From Candidatus Woesearchaeota archaeon (lineage in GTDB: Archaea; Nanobdellota; Nanobdellia; SCGC-AAA011-G17; UBA489): a stretch of 20,727 nt of DNA. Both the position numbers and the translations under genes were made by a program. The number at the start of each line of letters is the position of its first letter. The stretch's first letter is position 1. Shown here one piece after another: positions 13,718-20,079 of the stretch. Under the pieces are notes generated by a model that was given only the letters and a program-made list of their open reading frames with translations, ran no database searches and had not been told where the DNA came from. The DNA lies in the NCBI GenBank assembly GCA_016177265.1, contig JACOVP010000047.1, positions 1 to 20,727 of the forward strand, in the 5' to 3' direction.

Positions 13718-13945
13718 AGAAGAAAAAAAGAGAAAGAGGCATAATTAGAAATGGTTATACTTATGGTAATTGGTCTGCTTATTTTTGCGCAGTAGTAGCA
13801 TTTGCACAAAACAACGAGGATTCGGTTTTCTTTGGACACCGCCACCACCAAACAATTTGGTGCCATATATTCTAGGCAAATAGAAAAATTTAATTATTGC
13901 GGAGGATTGATTGCCAACGACTAGCATCCTTGTGCTGGAAATCTA
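13718..13945 (+). other. Gap with short open frames, no supported gene
   Basis: GAGAAAGAGG precedes an ATG at 13751 that encodes a hydrophobic 14-residue peptide ending at TAG. Two frames remain open beyond it for about 40 codons, but neither has a proper start. It looks like the debris of a small membrane-protein gene. No terminator hairpin was recognised. Confidence 0.4.
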
Positions 13946-13974
13946 TTTACTTTTCTACTATAATAGAGTACAAT
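13946..13974 (+). promoter_or_regulatory. Sigma-70-type promoter (TTTACT-17-TACAAT)
   Basis: -35 TTTACT 13946-13951, 17-base spacer, -10 TACAAT 13969-13974. A TATAAT inside the spacer at 13959-13964 is not at a useful distance from the -35. It drives the gene run that includes the MoxR/VWA pair. Confidence 0.83.
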
Positions 13975-14010
13975 AGCCTTAAATCAAAAAAGGAGGGAGT
14001 TGAAACGAGG

Positions 14011-14208
14011 ATGAAGATTTTGTTCTCACAAGAAGATATGGCACCAATAATTCATGGAAAGCAAGAAGCGGTTTTGCTTGAGGCGATACAAGCATTTGAG
14101 TCTTTGCCTGTCTGTCCAAAATGCGGCGATGTTGGAGAAGAACAATTACCAGATGGGTTTTGTGGACCGTGCTTCCAAAGCAAATTTCCATCAGCCGACG
14201 AGAGCTAA
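14011..14208 (+). CDS. Small zinc-ribbon protein, 65 aa
   Basis: ATG 14011 is chosen because the transcript starts near 13981, so the TTG at 13897 is excluded. AAGGAGGGAG lies at 13990-13999. The N-terminal half is helical (KQEAVLLEAIQAFESL). The second half has CPKCG and CGPC, a compact zinc ribbon. It is followed 20 bases later by the broken DUF2442 gene. Function unknown. Confidence 0.72.
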   Translation: MKILFSQEDMAPIIHGKQEAVLLEAIQAFESLPVCPKCGDVGEEQLPDGFCGPCFQSKFPSADES

Positions 14209-14228
14209 ATTAGTAGAGGACTAGGAAA

Positions 14229-14531
14229 ATGACAGCAAAATCTCGGGTGGCCACCACAAAAGCACAGATTATAACCGTATATGTAGAAGATCTGGTTCTC
14301 ACATTGGACCTTCTGGATGGCCGGGCAATCTCTGTGCCTCTGGCTTGGTACCCTCGGTTAGCGCACGGTTCAGCCGAAGAGCGGAACCGTTGGCAATTGA
14401 TGGGCGGATGAGAAGGTGTCCACTGGCCTGATCTGGATGAAGACATTAGCGTTGAGAACCTTTTAGCCGGAAAGCCTTCCGGTGAGAGCCAGCGCTCATT
14501 TGATAAATGGCTGGCAAGTAGAGTAGAATGA
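14229..14531 (+). pseudogene. DUF2442-like protein interrupted by one in-frame TGA
   Basis: The first 60 codons (LVLTLDLLDGRAISVPLAWY, then PRLAHGSAEERNRWQLMGG) closely match the DUF2442 layout. After the TGA at 14409-14411 the same frame continues with EGVHWPDLDEDISVENLL and ends KWLASRVE at TGA 14529-14531. This is the rest of the domain, with no shift needed. A family-typical Gly codon GGA changed to TGA by one base would explain it. The gene is GC-richer than its neighbours, suggesting recent capture from a bacterium. DUF2442 proteins often partner with DUF4160 in toxin-antitoxin-like pairs; no DUF4160 gene is seen here. The truncated product could also be made, or the stop read through. 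Confidence 0.85.
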
Positions 14532-14534
14532 TTT

Positions 14535-15602
14535 GTGTCTTATTTTACAACATCAATTGAGTTTTTTTGTAGCAAATGCAATACCTACCACGATTTTTTT
14601 ACTAATTGTCCGCAAATTAGACAGAAAATACAGCGAAAGGATGGCAAATACAGTAAGACAATGAGTATCTCTAATGCAAAGTTAGACTTCTGGATCAAGA
14701 ATCACTTCAATGTTCTCTTCACAGGACGACATGGTGTTGGAAAGACAGCTATTGTAAAAGAAGCCTTTGAACGCAATAATCTCCATTGGAAGTATTTTTC
14801 AGCGGCTACCATGGATCCTTGGGTTGACTTCATTGGCATCCCAAAGGAGCAAAAAGACGAGAATGGCGAGCCCTATCTTGATTTAGTGCGACCTAAAGAC
14901 CTTCGTGATGATTCAATCGATGCTATCTTCGTTGATGAATTAAATCGAAGCCATAAAAAAGTGCGCAACGCTGTGATGGAGTTGATTCAATTCAAGTCTA
15001 TCAATGGTAGACCATTCAAGAATTTGAAGATTGTCTGGGCCGCAGTAAATCCAGACGACGACACTGAAGTAGAATATGATGTTGAAAAACTTGATCCTGC
15101 GCAAGCAGATAGATTTCAAATTCACATAACAATTCCATACAAGCCAGATAAGCCGTATTTCAAGAGAAATTTTCCGGAATACGCCGACAAAGCCATTGCA
15201 TGGTGGAACCAACTATCTGAAAAGGCCCAGAAAGAGATCTCGCCACGTAGGCTTGATTATGCACTCCAAGTCTACCAAGCAAAGGGAGACATTCGAGATG
15301 TACTGCCTGCTAGTGCGAACATAGGATTACTCATACAAAGCCTCGGACAGACCTCCAGCAGCGCTGTAGAGCCTCTAGCAGCCATGCAAGAAGCATACCA
15401 CGAGAAGAATATTGAGAAGGCACAAGCGATTGTTGCTTCGATGCCTACAGAGGTTATTTTGCCTATTGTAGAAAAGCATAAGCGACTTGGCACTTTTTTC
15501 TTCCCGCACTTGCCGGAAGAAATTCAGGAAAAGCTCAGAGTACAGTGGCATGCCAAAAATAAGATTGCCTCTGTTAAATTCTCTAAGACTGTGACAAAAT
15601 AA
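14535..15602 (+). CDS. MoxR-type AAA+ ATPase, 355 aa
   Basis: Walker A GRHGVGKT at residues 64-71, Walker B IFVDELNR around 131-138, sensor-1 Asn in AAVNP near 172 and the LDPAQADRF element near 186-194 are all intact, the usual MoxR/RavA signature. The N-terminus has a small Cys cluster (CSKC...C, residues 12-25), an uncommon addition. A helical lid follows to the C-terminus. MoxR ATPases remodel or activate partner proteins that carry VWA domains; here the partner is encoded next, with a TAATG overlap. The start GTG 14535 follows TGA-TTT directly and has only the weak AGAGTAGAATG upstream; ATG 14661 is an alternative that would lose the Cys cluster. Confidence 0.9.
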   Translation: MSYFTTSIEFFCSKCNTYHDFFTNCPQIRQKIQRKDGKYSKTMSISNAKLDFWIKNHFNVLFTGRHGVGKTAIVKEAFERNNLHWKYFSAATMDPWVDFIGIPKEQKDENGEPYLDLVRPKDLRDDSIDAIFVDELNRSHKKVRNAVMELIQFKSINGRPFKNLKIVWAAVNPDDDTEVEYDVEKLDPAQADRFQIHITIPYKPDKPYFKRNFPEYADKAIAWWNQLSEKAQKEISPRRLDYALQVYQAKGDIRDVLPASANIGLLIQSLGQTSSSAVEPLAAMQEAYHEKNIEKAQAIVASMPTEVILPIVEKHKRLGTFFFPHLPEEIQEKLRVQWHAKNKIASVKFSKTVTK

Positions 15603-16906
15603 TGAATGACGATACTGTGGTAACACCATTTTCTCTAGACGAATATCTTGAGATTTCTCGTGCCCTAGAGCTTCATGCAAGCATCTTTTTCAAGCTCTGG
15701 GACATGGGAAAGCCAGTCTTTTCAAATGCCATTCTCACTTCTGCTGTAATGCTTGACAAAGAAAACAATCTACTTAATTTTGCCGTAAACAAAGATTTTT
15801 GGAATACACTCTTAAAATATGAGAAATCATTTGTCATCGCTCACGAATGCCTTCATGTTCTTCTTAAGCACGGCACAAGAGGAGCCTCTTTAGAACAAAA
15901 AATGATTTCCAATGTTGCAATGGATATTGCGATCAATCATATTCTTGTGAGTGGGTTTAATTTTGATATAACAAAACTTTCGCCCGGTCTAGTCCAAAAA
16001 CTTTGTTGGGTAGACACCATCTTTCCACCAGAAAAGGCTGTAGATATTCCAACAAATAAGGCATTTGAGTATTACTACAATCTTCTGATAGAAGAGCTTT
16101 CTGGAGGCGATGGTGGTGAAAACTGGACGTCACCATTTGGACCAATTGATGATCTTGGGGGCCTCGAAGAAATTGAAAAATGGCTTGAGGAGAATAAGTC
16201 GGATCTTGGCGTTGCAAAAGAAGATGTCCAAGAAATAAAAAAGAAGATAACTGATGGGAAGAATAAGCAACCGCAGAAACAGCAACAGCAAGGAAAAAAG
16301 AATGGTCTTGCTGCTGGTACGGAGAGCTCGTTTGAATGGCTTCCAATGCCTCAAGAAAAGCCCCCAACAAAAAGCAAATGGGAGAAACTCTTTAAAGAAT
16401 TTAACAAAAGAATGCATGGCGACGACGACAAGGAGCAATGGGCACGCCCAAGTAGACGATTTGCTGCATTGTCAAATGATTCATTAATGCTCCCAACCGA
16501 AAACGAGGAAGAGCACTATAAGAAGGAGAAGATCGAAGTTTATCTCTTTCTTGATGTCTCTGGCTCCTGCAGACATCTTGGGCCTAGATTTTTCAGAGCA
16601 GCAAGAAGTATTAGCAAGAAATACTTTGATATTCATCTTTGTGTATTCTCTACATGGGTCGAAGAGATTTCATTCAGAAATTCTAACTTAAAAGTTGGAC
16701 ATGGAACTTCGTTTTCGTGCATCGAAAGATATTTAAGACAGCAATCAAAACCATATCCAAAATATGTCATGGTATTTACAGACGGAGCAGGAGACAGAGT
16801 ATTCCCTAAAGCTCCGAATGCTTGGCATTGGTTTTTGTCTGAAATCACTAACGACCATTGTATTCCAAGCGAATCAAAGAAATATAAGCTCTCTGATTAT
16901 GAGTAA
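15602..16906 (+). CDS. VWA-domain, metallopeptidase-like partner of MoxR (DUF2201-type), 434 aa
   Basis: HECLH at residues 81-85 followed by His90 is the HExxHxxxxH arrangement of the DUF2201 putative metallopeptidase domain. A low-complexity Lys/Gln linker follows near residues 210-235 (the KQPQKQQQQGKK stretch). The C-terminal part is a VWA-like domain with DVSGS (MIDAS DxSxS), GHGTSF and FTDGAGD. Together these indicate a metal-dependent adhesion module and a possibly active peptidase fused in one chain. The MoxR gene just upstream overlaps it, so the two form an ATPase/effector pair known from bacteria and large phages, with roles proposed in protein or metal-cofactor remodelling. Substrate unknown. 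A promoter follows directly at 16914. Confidence 0.87.
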   Translation: MNDDTVVTPFSLDEYLEISRALELHASIFFKLWDMGKPVFSNAILTSAVMLDKENNLLNFAVNKDFWNTLLKYEKSFVIAHECLHVLLKHGTRGASLEQKMISNVAMDIAINHILVSGFNFDITKLSPGLVQKLCWVDTIFPPEKAVDIPTNKAFEYYYNLLIEELSGGDGGENWTSPFGPIDDLGGLEEIEKWLEENKSDLGVAKEDVQEIKKKITDGKNKQPQKQQQQGKKNGLAAGTESSFEWLPMPQEKPPTKSKWEKLFKEFNKRMHGDDDKEQWARPSRRFAALSNDSLMLPTENEEEHYKKEKIEVYLFLDVSGSCRHLGPRFFRAARSISKKYFDIHLCVFSTWVEEISFRNSNLKVGHGTSFSCIERYLRQQSKPYPKYVMVFTDGAGDRVFPKAPNAWHWFLSEITNDHCIPSESKKYKLSDYE

Positions 16907-16913
16907 CCATTTA

Positions 16914-16942
16914 TTTACTTTTGCTTAGTATGGTAGTATGAT
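16914..16942 (+). promoter_or_regulatory. Sigma-70-type promoter (TTTACT-17-TATGAT)
   Basis: -35 TTTACT 16914-16919, 17-base spacer, -10 TATGAT 16937-16942. It directly precedes the GC-rich noncoding region and is the only promoter of the family near it. Confidence 0.87.
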
Positions 16943-16974
16943 AGTGGTAGTCTAAGAATGAAGAAAGGATGTGA

Positions 16975-17115
16975 AGAGATGAGGACGATGACATCTGGTA
17001 CACTATTTATCAGGTTGACTCAGATGACGACACACTAACGACACTTTTAGATCTTGCCTCGTTAGCAAGTGCTCTGTCTGTGGCAGAAATTCTGGAGCAT
17101 GATAAATTGGTGTAG
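16975..17115 (+). pseudogene. Protein-like open frame without a start codon
   Basis: From 16975 to TAG 17113-17115 the frame encodes a plausible acidic protein (DEDDDIWYTIYQVDSDDD then LLDLASLASALSVAEILE), but contains no ATG, GTG or TTG at its beginning. ATG 16979, behind AAAGGATG, is in a different frame and gives only 19 residues. A one-base change would connect them. A leader gene with a frameshift is the likeliest reading. Confidence 0.4.
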
Positions 17116-17664
17116 TACCTTACCAAACCAACACGCAGCCACCCCTAACCGTGAGGCGGGGCCGCTAATGAGGAAGTAGGACGAAGCTGACATGTGGTCT
17201 GAGCCGTGCCTGTGTACGGGGTAGGACGACAAGGCGGCGGGCTACTGGCTGCGTACAATGGCATCAACGCCTGGGCCAACTCAAGACTGAGGGGCTTCAC
17301 AACCCTAAGTAGTTTTGGAGGTGTACGGCCCAGGCAGGTGCAGGCGGGGGAGAGCGGAGTGTCGCATACCTGATGCCAGTGGTACATCACAGTCTGGCGT
17401 CCCCGCTTCGTGCGACGTAGGGCCGAGGGTGGGTGGATAGTCAGAAGCCGACTACTACTGGCAAAGGTCGCAGGGGCAGCGTACAGTCGGTAAGTGAAGA
17501 CGCCCCTGGTGTAGGCCCTACGTTGCAAGGCTGTTGGTGGCGGACGAAGCCTACGTCACCGAGGTTCCCGTACTGTACGGGGGACGAAAGCAAGCTGGTG
17601 AAGTGCAGGATAGGTCAGTCGTCCTTGTCTCCTGCTACGGCCAGCGCCAGCAGCCAAGTTCAAC
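17116..17664 (+). ncRNA. Large GC-rich structured noncoding RNA (ROOL/GOLLD-size candidate)
   Basis: No credible gene is present for about 550 bases, yet perfect paired arms are dense. They are ACGCAGCC/GGCTGCGT (17133-17140 with 17247-17254), GCCTGGGCC/GGCCCAGGC (17269-17277 with 17327-17335), GCGGGG/CCCCGC (17344-17349 with 17401-17406, enclosing GCCAG/CTGGC), CGTAGGGCC/GGCCCTACG (17416-17424 with 17514-17522, enclosing TAGTC/GACTA and CAGGGGC/GCCCCTG) and CCCGT/ACGGG (17567-17581). These are mutually compatible in one nested fold. At the 3' end GGACGA/TCGTCC and GCAGGA/TCCTGC interleave, as in a pseudoknot. Promoter 16914 reads into it. Phage large ornate RNAs such as ROOL and GOLLD have this size and complexity; I could not confirm membership. 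Ends are estimates. Confidence 0.72.
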
Positions 17665-17677
17665 AGGAGAGAACCTA

Positions 17678-17938
17678 GTGAGTCGCAGAACACAAAGACA
17701 GCGATGGAGAGCTAAAAAAAGAGCAATTGCGCCTTTGGCTCTGACGGTTCGGTGTGACTATTGTAGAGCCAAGGTTGGAGAGAATTGTGAAACAGCTTGG
17801 GAGCGGACGCCGAGGGGGCCCCACCAAACAAGAATACGACAAGCTACTATTGATAGCCTGCCAGTGGTGCATGGGCACCCGTACATTGGTGCGCCCGCAC
17901 GAAGTGAGAGAAGTGCGGGCTGGCAGGCCCAATTATAA
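17678..17938 (+). CDS. Zinc-knuckle protein of actinophage type, 86 aa, GTG start
   Basis: GTG 17678 is chosen because AGGAGAG lies at 17665-17671, immediately after the structured RNA region; longer frames run through that region and look random. The centre, CDYCRAKVGENC followed by RGPHQTRIRQA, matches the C-x-x-C-x-A-x-x-G-x-x-C...H-x-x-R pattern of small zinc proteins common in actinobacterial phages. The N-terminus is basic. The stop overlaps the next ribosome-binding site. GC-rich codon use differs from the rest of the window. Function unknown, possibly nucleic-acid binding. Confidence 0.75.
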   Translation: MSRRTQRQRWRAKKRAIAPLALTVRCDYCRAKVGENCETAWERTPRGPHQTRIRQATIDSLPVVHGHPYIGAPARSERSAGWQAQL

Positions 17939-17948
17939 AGGAGGGCGC

Positions 17949-18209
17949 ATGAACAGGTTGCTGCAAGAGATACAAGATCGCTGGGCTGGACATCCTTGGG
18001 ATGACTGGCTTGGTAACGGAGGGAAACTTGCAAAAGCACAAGCGGATATTCTATATCTGGTCGGTAGGTGTAAAGCGGCTGAGGCGCTGATTGAGATTGA
18101 TGAGGCAATCATAGCTGTTTTGGGCGAGTCGGGGAGCGTTGGTCAGACTGCTGCGTGGCAGAAGTGGCAGCAGGCCACCACTGAACAGGAGGCCGCTGAT
18201 GTCCACTAA
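17949..18209 (+). CDS. GC-rich hypothetical protein, 86 aa
   Basis: ATG 17949 follows AAAGGAGG at 17938-17945. The protein is helical: LLQEIQDRWAGHPWDD, then ADILYLVGRCKAAEALIE, ending WQKWQQATTEQEAADVH. It is a paralogue of the next gene, sharing RC-x-AAEA-x-IE and the final EQEAAD. Such short helical proteins with GC-rich codons are typical of actinophage accessory genes. Its last codons contain the CAGGAGG ribosome-binding site used by the next gene, which begins inside it. Confidence 0.75.
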   Translation: MNRLLQEIQDRWAGHPWDDWLGNGGKLAKAQADILYLVGRCKAAEALIEIDEAIIAVLGESGSVGQTAAWQKWQQATTEQEAADVH

Positions 18210-18444
18210 CCCAGACAGGTTGCGGGAGATAGAGGCGTGGCTTGCCGATGGGGAGAAGCAAGCCTATCCGATGCTTGCAATCAAGGACGCTGAAAAGCAC
18301 ATTCGCTACCTGCTCAAGCGGTGCGCGGCAGCAGAGGCATTCATTGAACAGAATGAACAAGATGGGCATGGGTCTGGCTGCGCCGTTTGCGAAGCGGCAT
18401 ACATGAAATGGGTTACTGAGCAGGAGGCTGCTGATGCCCGCTAG
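18199..18444 (+). CDS. GC-rich paralogue, 81 aa
   Basis: ATG 18199 overlaps the upstream stop and uses CAGGAGG within the previous gene. It shares with the previous protein the helix RYLLKRCAAAEAFIEQ and the end KWVTEQEAADAR. It differs by a CAVC pair in the loop. The junction at its end repeats that of the upstream gene (CAGGAGGCTGCTGATG versus CAGGAGGCCGCTGATG). Function unknown. Confidence 0.78.
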   Translation: MSTNPDRLREIEAWLADGEKQAYPMLAIKDAEKHIRYLLKRCAAAEAFIEQNEQDGHGSGCAVCEAAYMKWVTEQEAADAR

Positions 18445-18535
18445 GTACTGCCTCCGTTGCTGGCCCTGGGGTTGCACATGCTGGACGTTCAAACCTTGCC
18501 CATGCGGAAGGAGCCACCTATGGCCGATTTGGTAG
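18434..18535 (+). CDS. Tiny Cys/Trp-rich protein, 33 aa
   Basis: Starts at ATG 18434 within the end of the previous gene, using the CAGGAGG ribosome-binding site repeated from the junction above. Six Cys and four Trp lie in 33 residues, in CLRCWPWGCTC and PCPCG pairs, which suggests a zinc-binding peptide. It ends at TAG 18533-18535, and the next gene follows after 19 bases. Confidence 0.55.
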   Translation: MPARYCLRCWPWGCTCWTFKPCPCGRSHLWPIW

Positions 18536-18545
18536 GGTGGCTCAA

Positions 18546-18580
18546 GGAGGAAGCATGACCACTGACCTTGAACGCTTGGC
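18546..18580 (+). repeat. 35-bp perfect direct repeat, copy 1
   Basis: Identical to 18716-18750. It contains GGAGGAAGC, an ATG start and the codons for MTTDLERLA, so it is a ready-made ribosome-binding site plus N-terminus. Confidence 0.95.
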
Positions 18581-18728
18581 AGAGGCGAAGAAGCGGGCCA
18601 TCAAGGACTTCTACGATGGCACCTCACCCACTAGCGCCCACTGGTTTGTCTGTATCCTGTGCGGGTGGGTTTGGAGGGACGGAGAGAGAGAAAGCCACGA
18701 CCACGACTGCCCACTGGAGGAAGCATGA
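18555..18728 (+). CDS. GC-rich zinc-finger protein, 57 aa
   Basis: ATG 18555 follows AGGAGG inside the 35-bp repeat. It starts MTTDLERLAEAKKRAI and contains CILCGWVW followed by HDHDC, a C-x2-C...H-x-H-x-C zinc site. The tail DCPLEEA overlaps the next gene as ATGA, with the second repeat copy spanning the junction. Similar MTTDLERL starts are common in actinophage genes. Role unknown. Confidence 0.75.
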   Translation: MTTDLERLAEAKKRAIKDFYDGTSPTSAHWFVCILCGWVWRDGERESHDHDCPLEEA

Positions 18729-18750
18729 CCACTGACCTTGAACGCTTGGC
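18716..18750 (+). repeat. 35-bp perfect direct repeat, copy 2
   Basis: Identical to 18546-18580, 170 bases downstream. It covers the end of one gene, the ribosome-binding site and the start of the next. Homologous recombination between copies would remove or add exactly one gene unit. Confidence 0.95.
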
Positions 18751-19243
18751 GGCGCTGACAAGAGATGGCTGCGACTATCCTGGCCCATGTGACTGCCCAG
18801 AGAGTGACTGTATTTGCCACACGCACGGGTTCAGGGTGGTACATGGTCACGACGTTGCCCGCTTTCGTGACGCTCAGGGGAAGCCGTTGCTGCGAGAGCC
18901 GTGCACTGGACCAGAGCCCCACATTCGCTTCCCTAAGAGTCCAGCGGAGTACGCAGCACACAGATATTGTCTTCTTTGCCAAGGCCGTAGCTGGGTGCCC
19001 GTGCCGCCTGAGCGGGCCACGGATGCGCTGCTGGAGGCGGCTGACTCAGCAGGGTGGAAGGTTGTGGTACTCACTCATTTTCCCAGCGGTGTGTACAACT
19101 GTATACTCTTCCCCAGTGGGCCAGAGTTTTTGGCTTGGGTGGAGGAAAAGAAAGACTATCCTGGAAGTGACGGTGCGACACGCCAGGAGGCCCTTGCTGC
19201 AGCCCTGTGGGATGCTGAGGAGGCTGCTACGACAGTACACTAG
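18725..19243 (+). CDS. GC-rich Cys-rich hypothetical protein, 172 aa
   Basis: The start ATG 18725 overlaps the previous TGA and lies in repeat copy 2. The first part has several Cys (CDYPGPCDCPESDCICH), followed by His (VVHGHDVARF). A CLLC pair sits near residue 82. The C-terminal half is a domain with a helix (ATDALLEAADSAGWKVVVL) and a strand-turn part ending in a helix (RQEALAAALWDAEEAA). The latter resembles a short domain repeated in many Siphoviridae-type proteins (a 'DALLEAAD...AL..A' helix pair), here with unknown role. It is the last gene of the GC-rich island. After its TAG the sequence turns AT-rich. Confidence 0.75.
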   Translation: MTTDLERLAALTRDGCDYPGPCDCPESDCICHTHGFRVVHGHDVARFRDAQGKPLLREPCTGPEPHIRFPKSPAEYAAHRYCLLCQGRSWVPVPPERATDALLEAADSAGWKVVVLTHFPSGVYNCILFPSGPEFLAWVEEKKDYPGSDGATRQEALAAALWDAEEAATTVH

Positions 19244-19261
19244 AAAAGGAGTATAATAGTT

Positions 19262-19453
19262 TTGCATAATAAATACTTTATTGGTCAACGATGTCTCTCA
19301 TGCAAAGAAATGATAATCATAATTCCACATTTTGGTATATGTATTTTTAATGGATTTCCATACATGTGCCCAAGCAATGGCAAAATGCTCACTGAGAATA
19401 TTAGTGCAACTGATAACAATTTTCCATGGATAGAAGCAGTTTATTCTCAGTAA
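19262..19453 (+). CDS. Small zinc-containing hypothetical protein, 63 aa, TTG start
   Basis: TTG 19262 is the likely start: AAAAGGAG at 19244-19251 precedes it at a usable distance. It contains CLSC and a later lone CPSN, so only one full Cys pair, and a hydrophobic middle (MIIIIPHFGICIFNGF). A TATAAT at 19252-19257 with a poor -35 (ACGACA) could be a promoter, but overlaps the ribosome-binding region, so may be chance. Function unknown. Confidence 0.6.
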   Translation: MHNKYFIGQRCLSCKEMIIIIPHFGICIFNGFPYMCPSNGKMLTENISATDNNFPWIEAVYSQ

Positions 19454-19454
19454 A

Positions 19455-19476
19455 TTAGGGCCTTGACAAGCCCTAA
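19455..19476 (+). repeat. Perfect 7-bp inverted repeat after the TTG-start gene
   Basis: TTAGGGC pairs with GCCCTAA across an eight-base loop. It lacks a T-run, so is not a strong intrinsic terminator. It lies just after the stop and before the HNH gene. It may terminate weakly or mark a small RNA. Confidence 0.6.
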
Positions 19477-19503
19477 ACATGCACAATTGCTGAGCTTAAA
19501 ATA

Positions 19504-20079
19504 ATGACCATTACAATAGAAATAAAGAATATCAAATGGCCAAAAGTTACGGCTAATGATATAGCTATTTGGAAATATGTTGCTCCGCCACATTTTCGGA
19601 ATTGGAATATGGGAGGGATTTTAGACCCAGTTCGACAAGCAACAAAGAAGCAAAGAAAAGAAGTGCTAAAACGGGACAATTATAGATGTCGCTATTGCGG
19701 AACATCGGTAACATATGAGAAGGCACACATTGATCATGTCACTCCATGGATACGTACAGGAATAACAAGAATACCAAATCTTGTTACATCATGCAGATTC
19801 TGCAATTTAAAGAAAAGTGCTGATATTTCTATTCTTCCATCTCCACGGCACGGCCCATATAAAAATCCATTTGGAAATCCTCTTTGCAATATTAGCAAAT
19901 GGGAAAATAATAAACCGCTAACTAGAAAGGAGGCAAGAATAGCAAGGACGAAAGCTAAAAAGAAAGCCAAGAGAATTGCAAGACGCAATAAGATAGAAAT
20001 CTTACCTGTTGATAAAAAGTTATTGCCTAAAGAAGCAAAACTAACAGACGATAAGTTTGATATAGTCTTTTACCAATGA
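19504..20079 (+). CDS. HNH endonuclease, 191 aa
   Basis: The core around residues 55-105 shows all parts of the HNH fold: LKRDNYRCRYCG (first zinc pair C62/C65), AHIDHV with catalytic-type His75, Asp77 and His78, PNLVTSC with Asn92, and CRFCNLKK (C97/C100). The C-terminus after residue 140 is highly basic (KEARIARTKAKKKAKRIARR), suiting DNA binding. Free-standing HNH genes are typical mobile elements of large phages. There is no ribosome-binding site of note. It is followed by structured noncoding sequence, as seen around intron or intergenic homing genes. It may be a homing nuclease inserted between genes, or part of a group I intron; see findings. Confidence 0.88.
   Translation: MTITIEIKNIKWPKVTANDIAIWKYVAPPHFRNWNMGGILDPVRQATKKQRKEVLKRDNYRCRYCGTSVTYEKAHIDHVTPWIRTGITRIPNLVTSCRFCNLKKSADISILPSPRHGPYKNPFGNPLCNISKWENNKPLTRKEARIARTKAKKKAKRIARRNKIEILPVDKKLLPKEAKLTDDKFDIVFYQ

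Noticed and set aside
17145..17528. 127-codon minus-strand frame and plus-strand frames at 17433-17677
   Set aside because: Low-complexity, no ribosome-binding site, no motif, and they lie across the perfect RNA stems; best read as chance frames in GC-rich sequence.
19252..19257. Promoter with TATAAT before the TTG-start gene
   Set aside because: The -35 position reads ACGACA, and the hexamer overlaps the space between ribosome-binding site and start; not counted as a promoter.
215..20079. TGA recoded as Gly (code 25)
   Set aside because: Long genes show no internal TGA, several genes end with TGA in tight ATGA overlaps, and only one gene (14229-14531) would benefit.
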